A stretch of 10,582 bases of DNA from positions 514,981-525,562 of the forward strand of contig CP070819.1 of NCBI GenBank assembly GCA_020344295.1, written 5' to 3'. Positions 6,856 through 10,582 of this stretch are shown piece after piece (position 1 is the stretch's first letter; every line of letters starts with the position of its first letter). Origin of the DNA: Dehalococcoidia bacterium. Its GTDB lineage: Bacteria; Chloroflexota; Dehalococcoidia; SZUA-161. Position numbers and translations under genes: made by a program. Under the pieces are notes generated by a model, which was not told where the DNA came from, searched no databases, and saw nothing but the letters and a program-made list of their open reading frames with translations.

Positions 6856-6885
6856 TTGAAGTGGTCCTATACAGGGTGCTAGAAT
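6856..6885 (+). promoter_or_regulatory. Sigma70-type promoter toward the oxidoreductase relic and VOC gene
   Basis: TTGAAG (6856-6861, four of six -35 matches) and TAGAAT (6880-6885, five of six -10 matches) are 18 bases apart. The start site would be near 6892, 54 bases before the relic's start codon at 6946. The -10 box overlaps that of the minus-strand promoter. Confidence 0.45.
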
Positions 6886-6912
6886 GATACGCTGTACCTG
6901 TGAGCATGTCAA
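6884..6912 (-). promoter_or_regulatory. Sigma70-type promoter of the Gfo/Idh/MocA gene
   Basis: Read on the minus strand, a perfect TTGACA (6912-6907) is followed after exactly 17 bases by TATCAT (6889-6884), matching five of six -10 positions. Transcription would begin near 6877, about 56 bases before the ATG at 6821. Confidence 0.6.
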
Positions 6913-6933
6913 CGTAATTTGTTGTCGCTGAAT

Positions 6934-6938
6934 AGGAG
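6934..6938 (+). promoter_or_regulatory. Shine-Dalgarno site of the broken molybdopterin oxidoreductase
   Basis: AGGAG with seven bases to the ATG at 6946. Its survival indicates that the relic still has its original 5' end. Confidence 0.6.
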
Positions 6939-6945
6939 CATAGTA

Positions 6946-7164
6946 ATGTCGGGGAGAACCACGATGAAATCAGGCGATGAGATTGTTACCACCAGATGCG
7001 CCAGCCATTGTGTCGACTAATGTATATTGAAGCTGTATGTCAAGGATGGTTGTTATTACTCGCATTGAGACCGACGAGGTGGAAGAGCCCCAGCTTCGAG
7101 GCTGCCTAAATGGAATATTTGATGGAGGATCTACAAGTTGACTAAGTATATGATGAAGCAGGCT
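6946..7164 (+). pseudogene. Relic of a DMSO-reductase-family molybdopterin oxidoreductase, N-terminal 4Fe-4S region only
   Basis: Frame 1 from the ATG at 6946 encodes a short leader, then GDEIVTTRCASHC, an in-frame TAA at 7018-7020, then CILKLYVKDG. After a frameshift near 7046-7050 the next frame gives VVITRIETDEVEEPQLRGCLNG (7049-7114 in two parts). From about 7126 the first frame resumes with IYKLTKYMMKQ, weakly like the RVYxPDRLKYPMKR segment. Families of this type begin with C-x3-C-x3-C, then LKxxVKDGxxxRIETDDGEEPQLRACLRG. All four cluster Cys are preserved (codons at 6997, 7009, 7021 and 7103). A full enzyme would have several hundred more residues with the molybdopterin domains; these are gone, and the VOC start comes 40 bases later. 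The gene is therefore a dead, truncated copy. The Shine-Dalgarno site and upstream promoter remain and may now drive the VOC gene. Confidence 0.72.
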
Positions 7165-7190
7165 TCTATAGCTACTCAATTTTGATGAGT

Positions 7191-7197
7191 AGGATGG
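7191..7197 (+). promoter_or_regulatory. Shine-Dalgarno-like site of the first VOC gene
   Basis: AGGATGG six bases before the ATG at 7204 is an imperfect but acceptable ribosome-binding site. Confidence 0.45.
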
Positions 7198-7203
7198 TAT
7201 TCA

Positions 7204-7665
7204 ATGGCTGAAAAAGGCAAATTTATTCTACCCAAGTTGCACCATGTTGGTGTAGCCGTCAAGGATGTCGAGGCAGCGGCGGAGTACTACTACTCCAATT
7301 TCGGCATTGGGCCGTTTATGATCTTCGATGTCGATTTACCTGATGTCGTTATTCTCCGACAGCGAACTCGGCTGAAACTGAAGGTTGGAATTGGCCAAAT
7401 GGGGGACATATATCTGGAGCTAGTACAGGCCCTCGAAGAGGGCAGCCCTGCGTGGGAGCTTGTCTATCGCCGAGGAGAAGGTTTGTACCATCTGGGATTC
7501 TTAGTAGATGACTTGAGCCAGGCACTAGCTCAACTCGAGAAGCAGGGATTCAAGGGCCTAGAGTCCGCGGGTAAGGGCAAGAATCGCTTTGCCTTCGTAG
7601 GAAGTCGAAAGGCTGAAGGCGTACTTCTAGAGTTGATGCAACTTGAATCCGATCTTATATCCTGA
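7204..7665 (+). CDS. VOC-superfamily protein (glyoxalase / methylmalonyl-CoA epimerase-like)
   Basis: This 153-residue protein is a two-module vicinal-oxygen-chelate protein, a metal-binding fold used by glyoxalase I, methylmalonyl-CoA epimerase and ring-cleaving dioxygenases. The first beta-alpha-beta-beta-beta module starts with LHHVGVAVKDVEAA (12-25) and contains GIGPF and DIYLELVQ (68-75). The second begins with GEGLYHLGFLVDDL (91-104) and ends with GVLLELMQ (139-146). The likely metal quartet is His14, Glu72, His96 and Glu143. The length fits the epimerase-like group, and the HVGVAVKD opening is typical of methylmalonyl-CoA epimerases, but the reaction cannot be assigned. It lies directly after the truncated oxidoreductase and probably depends on the promoter of that dead gene. 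It is a clear paralogue of the VOC gene at 7787. Confidence 0.87.
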   Translation: MAEKGKFILPKLHHVGVAVKDVEAAAEYYYSNFGIGPFMIFDVDLPDVVILRQRTRLKLKVGIGQMGDIYLELVQALEEGSPAWELVYRRGEGLYHLGFLVDDLSQALAQLEKQGFKGLESAGKGKNRFAFVGSRKAEGVLLELMQLESDLIS

Positions 7666-7702
7666 ATCTTTAATGACATTTCTTCTAACATATATTAAAG
7701 AT
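7666..7702 (+). terminator. 9-bp inverted repeat immediately after the first VOC stop
   Basis: ATCTTTAAT (7666-7674) and ATTAAAGAT (7694-7702) are perfect inverted copies with a 19-base loop, starting at the base after the stop codon. There is no T-run, so it may be a 3'-end stabilising hairpin or a weak terminator. Confidence 0.35.
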
Positions 7703-7755
7703 AATAGAAAGCATTTGGAAAAGGAACATTTATCCAGAGTCATATGACACTAGCA

Positions 7756-7764
7756 TGATATAAC
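7756..7764 (+). promoter_or_regulatory. Possible extended -10 promoter of the second VOC gene
   Basis: TG-A-TATAAC is an extended -10 motif with five of six core matches and no good -35 box at 16-18 bases. The transcript would start near 7771, leaving only a short leader that still includes the Shine-Dalgarno site. Confidence 0.3.
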
Positions 7765-7774
7765 GTGCGCGATA

Positions 7775-7780
7775 AGGAGG
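7775..7780 (+). promoter_or_regulatory. Shine-Dalgarno site of the second VOC gene
   Basis: A full AGGAGG six bases before the ATG at 7787, stronger than the site of the first VOC gene. Confidence 0.8.
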
Positions 7781-7786
7781 TAGGAA

Positions 7787-8278
7787 ATGGCGGAATCAGG
7801 CCATCCCATTATAAAGGTCTCGGAGCTCTACCAGGCAGCGATTGTGGTCCGTGACCTCGAGCGGAGCATTGAGCGTTACCAGAACACCCTGGGCATTGGG
7901 CCGTGGGACGTTATCGATATCGATTCCTCGGAGCTACCGGTAGTGACCTATCACGGCAGGCCGGCACAGCACAAGTTCAGGGCTGCTCTCGCCATGATAG
8001 GGCCGATGCAGCTCGAACTAATCCAGCATTTAGAGGGAGACAGTATCTTCAGGGATTTCCTGAATGAGCACGGGGAGGGGCTCCATCATCTCGGGCATAT
8101 ACGTGTGGATGATCTGTCCAGTGCAATCCAGACACTGGAGGATGCGGGCTTCCCCTGCCTACAGAGCCTGGCCGCTCCCGGGGGCGGCTGCGCCTACATC
8201 GATATGGTAAATGCTCTGGGCGTTATCGTTGAGCTGCTTGAGCTCCCCGAGGGCATTCCGGCCCCCGGACGGCAGTAG
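7787..8278 (+). CDS. VOC-superfamily protein, paralogue with altered first metal ligand
   Basis: This 163-residue protein aligns with the VOC protein at 7204 along its length: shared landmarks are LGIGPW/FGIGPF, a LEL(I/V)Q strand, GEGL(H/Y)HLG and a GVxxEL strand near the C-terminus. The second module runs from about residue 96 to 153. Three of the four expected metal positions are kept (Glu77, His101, Glu149), but the first, a His in the paralogue, is Gln16 here (in ELYQAAIVVRD). Gln can still coordinate metal, so activity is possible with changed metal or substrate preference. Its GC content is higher than that of the first VOC gene, so the pair is probably not a recent tandem duplication. 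It has its own Shine-Dalgarno site and a possible own promoter. The substrate is unknown; an epimerase-like or glyoxalase-like role is the closest comparison. Confidence 0.85.
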   Translation: MAESGHPIIKVSELYQAAIVVRDLERSIERYQNTLGIGPWDVIDIDSSELPVVTYHGRPAQHKFRAALAMIGPMQLELIQHLEGDSIFRDFLNEHGEGLHHLGHIRVDDLSSAIQTLEDAGFPCLQSLAAPGGGCAYIDMVNALGVIVELLELPEGIPAPGRQ

Positions 8279-8316
8279 AACACCGAAGCCTTGCCGGGCA
8301 GTTTTCAGAGAGCATA

Positions 8317-8337
8317 ATACGGAATCACTATCCGTAT
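8317..8337. terminator. 7-bp hairpin in the gap between convergent genes
   Basis: ATACGGA (8317-8323) and TCCGTAT (8331-8337) form a perfect stem with a 7-base loop, 39 bases after the second VOC stop and before the convergent membrane-protein gene. It lacks a T-run, so termination would be imperfect or factor-assisted. Confidence 0.35.
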
Positions 8338-8398
8338 GGCGTGCACTTATAAGGCTGGAACCGGGCGTGACGTCGGGCGGGGAGGATATGCTGTTTTC

Positions 8399-8758
8399 CT
8401 ATATCAGGTAATTGAATAGCAATATCATACACGCGATCGAAATAAGCAGGAAATTGAATCTGAACATTTGCTTGGCGATCCTCTTCGGCAGGAAAAGCTC
8501 GAAGAAGGTTTTGTCATCGCCGTATTTTCTCTGTAGGTAACTAAGGGGACAATCCCCTTTATTCAATGTGATCGCAACTCCCTCGATAAACAGCGTCACC
8601 AAAGCCAGGTACAGCAGCAGATCGTATTCCTGAGAAACAGCACTGTAATATACCACGCCTATAGCAGCGAACATCACCAGCGCAATCAAGGCGTGAATGG
8701 ATCTGATAAGCCCGATCATGAAAGGATTGATTTTTATATAAGCACCGTTTCTATTCAT
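8399..8758 (-). CDS. Small helical membrane protein of unknown function
   Basis: I do not recognise the family of this 119-residue protein with confidence. It has three likely membrane helices at about 14-38, 46-66 and 100-118, joined by a conserved-looking polar loop with NKGDCPLSYLQRKYG (66-80) and FFELFLPKR (85-93). A His in the first helix (His22) and Cys70 in the loop are the only obvious potential ligand residues. The N-terminus is short, with no separate signal peptide. The CPL-containing loop is faintly like that of DUF2784-type membrane proteins, but that is a guess. The ATG at 8758 follows a stop codon closely and has no clear Shine-Dalgarno site. It lies 92 bases downstream of the SDR gene on the same strand, so the two may share a transcript. 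Confidence 0.7.
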   Translation of the reverse strand: MNRNGAYIKINPFMIGLIRSIHALIALVMFAAIGVVYYSAVSQEYDLLLYLALVTLFIEGVAITLNKGDCPLSYLQRKYGDDKTFFELFLPKRIAKQMFRFNFLLISIACMILLFNYLI

Positions 8759-8850
8759 CAGTCAAGGTTAAAATCCATAGAATTAAATTCACGCTCAGGT
8801 GTGATTCAGTAAGGAATCTTCGGCCTCCGTATCCACTCCCTCAGCCCGAT

Positions 8851-9639
8851 TTATGCGGGCTCATGCTGCGATCTTACCACCCTTGTTACCAGACCCCTGG
8901 GAGCAAATCTGGCGAATAACTGCCCGAATTTGTATACCAGACCGGGAATAACAATGACTTGCCCTCTCTTAAGCGCTTTATAGCCAGCCTCAGCAACCGT
9001 TCCTGCATCCATCATCTTTCGCTTTCCTGCTTTCGTGTTCTCCATATGCGCTCGCTTATGGAATTCAGTCTTGGCCAGACCGGGGCAAAGACAGGTAACT
9101 GTGACACCGGTTCCCTGCAGCTCATTCGCCAAGGCCTCGGAGAAATGCAGGACCAGAGCCTTGGTAGCGCAGTAAACGGACTCCATTGGGCCGGACATGA
9201 ACGAACACAGAGAAGCTACGTTTAGAATACTGCCCGATCCGTTTTCCACCATCCCATTCAGGAACAGCTTGGTCAAATGTATAAGCGAAGTAGCGTTCAC
9301 CTGGATCAATCTCAGCTCTTCCTGCAGGTCTGTTTGGTAAAACATGCCGTAAACACCGAAACCGGCATTGTTGACCAGCACATCTACTTTGATGCTCCCC
9401 TTCTCAAGTTCGGAGAATATCTCCTGCGGCGAATTGGGATCCGACAGGTCTTTGGGCAGAACCATCACACTTGTTCCATATTCGCTCTCTATCTCCGCCT
9501 TCAATCCCTCCAGCCTGTCCTGACTTCGTGCCACTACCACGATGTTCTTGCCGTATTTGGCAAATATCTTGGCGAGCTCATACCCGATTCCATAGGAAGC
9601 CCCCGTTACCAAGGCATAGCTGTCATTGCTGCCGATCAT
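8851..9639 (-). CDS. Classical short-chain dehydrogenase/reductase (DltE/YqjQ-like)
   Basis: This 262-residue protein is a classical SDR that should reduce or oxidise a carbonyl/hydroxyl pair with NAD(P). TGASYGIG is at 12-19, NNAG at 90-93, catalytic Ser143, Tyr156 and Lys160 (YCATK), and PG-LAKTEF after the sixth strand (186-193). Arg38 after the second beta-strand (VVVARS) suggests NADPH preference. It is of the short-chain type often annotated as SDR family NAD(P)-dependent oxidoreductase, with a C-terminal FGQLFARFAPRG segment that may contact the membrane. An ATG at 9657 in the same frame is six codons upstream, but a GGGAGG site lies between the two, seven bases before the ATG at 9639, so the shorter form is the real one. 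It is divergent from the hydrolase and may be co-transcribed with the membrane protein downstream. Substrate unknown. Confidence 0.9.
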   Translation of the reverse strand: MIGSNDSYALVTGASYGIGYELAKIFAKYGKNIVVVARSQDRLEGLKAEIESEYGTSVMVLPKDLSDPNSPQEIFSELEKGSIKVDVLVNNAGFGVYGMFYQTDLQEELRLIQVNATSLIHLTKLFLNGMVENGSGSILNVASLCSFMSGPMESVYCATKALVLHFSEALANELQGTGVTVTCLCPGLAKTEFHKRAHMENTKAGKRKMMDAGTVAEAGYKALKRGQVIVIPGLVYKFGQLFARFAPRGLVTRVVRSQHEPA

Positions 9640-9646
9640 AGCGTCA

Positions 9647-9651
9647 CCTCC
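9647..9651 (-). promoter_or_regulatory. Shine-Dalgarno site that decides the SDR start at 9639
   Basis: On the minus strand this reads GGAGG, seven bases from the ATG at 9639. It lies inside the codons that a start at 9657 would require, which argues against that upstream start. Confidence 0.75.
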
Positions 9652-9660
9652 CGACATTTA

Positions 9661-9689
9661 TTGCGGTAATCGATGTTAATAAGTATACT
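9661..9689 (+). promoter_or_regulatory. Sigma70-type promoter of the alpha/beta hydrolase
   Basis: TTGCGG (9661-9666) and TATACT (9684-9689) are 17 bases apart; the -10 box matches five of six positions, the -35 only the TTG. Transcription would start near 9696, about 50 bases before the ATG at 9746. Confidence 0.42.
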
Positions 9690-9709
9690 ACAGCAACAAA
9701 TCGATGTTA
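9668..9709. repeat. Pair of 11-bp direct repeats, candidate operator
   Basis: AATCGATGTTA occurs at 9668-9678 and again at 9699-9709. The copies start 31 bp apart, close to three DNA turns, and would sit on the same face of the helix on either side of the shared -10 region. This is what a regulator of both divergent genes could bind; no regulator gene is in the window. Confidence 0.45.
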
Positions 9710-9710
9710 T
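9682..9710 (-). promoter_or_regulatory. Sigma70-type promoter of the minus-strand SDR
   Basis: On the minus strand ATAACA (9710-9705, four of six) and TATACT (9687-9682, five of six) are 17 bases apart. The -10 is the same palindrome AGTATACT (9682-9689) that serves the opposite promoter. The start would be near 9675. Confidence 0.4.
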
Positions 9711-9745
9711 GAGCTCACGATAGAGATCTTTGATGGGGGGCAGTA

Positions 9746-10537
9746 ATGCCGAGGGCATATGTGAATGGTATTAACATTTACTACAATATCGAGGGGCAAG
9801 GAGAACCGCTGGTCCTGATAATGGGGTACTCCGGTGGTCTTATAGGCTGGGTGTTTCAAAGACGTGCCTTCGGGAAGCACAACCGCATCATCACCTTGGA
9901 CAACAGAGGGGTGGGGAAGACCGATAAGCCGGGCGGGGCCTACTCGATGAAGATGATGGCGGATGACACGGTCGGCCTGATGGATCATCTGGGCATCGAG
10001 AAAGCCCACATATGCGGCATGTCTATGGGAGGCATGATCGCTCAGGAGATAGCGATCAACTATCCCGAAAGGGTGGGGAAGCTTGTTCTGGGATGCACGG
10101 CCGCAAGAAGAACTGATTCACTTGGTGCTATTCTGGGATTGGGCGAAGGCTATACTGACGATGATATAAGGGCTCTGCCTATTATGAAGTTCGTCAACAG
10201 CCTATACTCATATGGCTTCAATAAATGTCTGTACCGGATATTCATGGTTCCGATGGCCAAGGTCTACGCCAGATTCAGTAGCCCTATAGGTCTGACCGTA
10301 CAGCTCGAAGCCGTACTGGCTCATAACACACTCGACAGGTTACACATGATAGGCGCTCCAACACTGGTGATAACAGGAACTGAGGACAGACTCGTTCCTC
10401 CAAGTTCATCGGAAGCGCTGGCGAACGGGATACCTAACGCCAGGCTGGTTAGAATCGAGGGTGGGTCTCATTCATTCTTTATTGAAATGAGAGGAAGAGC
10501 CAATAGAGAGATCCTCGATTTCCTGAGAGACGGCTGA
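9746..10537 (+). CDS. Alpha/beta-fold hydrolase
   Basis: This 263-residue cytoplasmic hydrolase has the full alpha/beta-hydrolase core: YVNGINIYY opening strands, the LVLIMGYSGG oxyanion-loop region (22-31), TLDNRGVGKTDKP (50-62), the nucleophile elbow GMSMGG (91-96) with Ser93, the acid in GTEDRLVPP with Asp214, and His242 in GGSHSFF. The spacing gives a complete Ser-Asp-His triad, and the cap helices fall between about 120 and 200. The family cleaves esters, C-C bonds of ring-fission products, or lactones. The DNRGxGxTDKP stretch and the cap are like 3-oxoadipate enol-lactonase and related hydrolases, but a simple carboxylesterase is just as possible. The G-run at 9735-9740 serves as ribosome-binding site. 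It is divergent from the SDR, with which it shares a promoter region and possibly a regulator. Confidence 0.9.
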   Translation: MPRAYVNGINIYYNIEGQGEPLVLIMGYSGGLIGWVFQRRAFGKHNRIITLDNRGVGKTDKPGGAYSMKMMADDTVGLMDHLGIEKAHICGMSMGGMIAQEIAINYPERVGKLVLGCTAARRTDSLGAILGLGEGYTDDDIRALPIMKFVNSLYSYGFNKCLYRIFMVPMAKVYARFSSPIGLTVQLEAVLAHNTLDRLHMIGAPTLVITGTEDRLVPPSSSEALANGIPNARLVRIEGGSHSFFIEMRGRANREILDFLRDG

Positions 10538-10582
10538 GTCACCGTGTGTAATGCCGTGTGTCAGGTAACGCGTTCATACAGT

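Noticed and set aside
7037..7141. Small 34-residue gene on the plus strand
   Set aside because: It has coding-like sequence, but its content matches the middle of the oxidoreductase Fe-S region, so it is part of the frameshifted relic and not a separate small protein.
7138..7170. TTGACT as a -35 box for the first VOC gene
   Set aside because: No -10-like hexamer lies 16-18 bases downstream; the nearest (TTCTAT) is 20 bases away. The TTGACT also falls within relic sequence.
9640..9657. Upstream ATG start for the minus-strand SDR
   Set aside because: The only good ribosome-binding site lies inside these codons and serves the ATG at 9639.
10542..10561. CCGTGTGT repeated twice, 12 bases apart, after the hydrolase
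   Set aside because: Too short, only two copies, and at the window edge; no array or attachment site can be supported.
1..10582. CRISPR array, tRNA/rRNA genes, insertion sequences, toxin-antitoxin or defence genes
   Set aside because: I looked for regular repeats, cloverleaf-like segments, transposase motifs and small paired genes and found none that hold up.

Overview
The window is bacterial, with closely packed genes, mostly good Shine-Dalgarno sites and bacterial-type promoters. The mix of genes (family III CoA-transferase, MFE-2-like SDR, acyl-CoA dehydrogenase, nitronate-monooxygenase-like flavoprotein, VOC proteins, a decayed molybdopterin oxidoreductase) is what I would expect from an anaerobic or deep-environment heterotroph such as Dehalococcoidia (Chloroflexota). 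That placement is inference from gene content; nothing here fixes the taxonomy, and Desulfobacterota or another lineage is possible.

Region A (1-4174, + strand) is GC-rich and looks like one operon: the C-terminal end of a CaiB/BaiF CoA-transferase, an SDR of the 3-hydroxyacyl-CoA dehydrogenase type, an acyl-CoA dehydrogenase with its catalytic base at the isovaleryl/long-chain position, a nitronate-monooxygenase/FabK-like FMN protein that lacks the usual active-site His, and an unrecognised protein that seems to hold two ferredoxin-like (dimeric alpha/beta barrel) repeats. Together they suggest CoA activation and beta-oxidation-like processing of an unknown acid. No hydratase or thiolase is visible.

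Region B (4175-7786) is visibly more AT-rich and has long intergenic stretches. It holds a zinc NAD-dependent alcohol/polyol dehydrogenase (+), a convergent Gfo/Idh/MocA oxidoreductase (-), and a VOC protein (+). Between the last two lies a previously hidden relic: the start, Shine-Dalgarno site and 4Fe-4S Cys cluster of a DMSO-reductase-family molybdopterin oxidoreductase, broken by a stop and frameshifts and missing the rest of its length. A second, paralogous VOC gene follows at 7787.

Region C (8279-10582) has a small membrane protein and an SDR on the minus strand, then a divergent alpha/beta hydrolase with a complete Ser-Asp-His triad. The SDR/hydrolase divergent region has two 11-bp direct repeats 31 bp apart around a palindromic -10.

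The two divergent intergenic regions (6822-6945 and 9640-9745) both appear to use overlapping, oppositely directed sigma70 promoters whose -10 boxes overlap. I see no tRNA, rRNA, CRISPR array, insertion sequence or replication origin.
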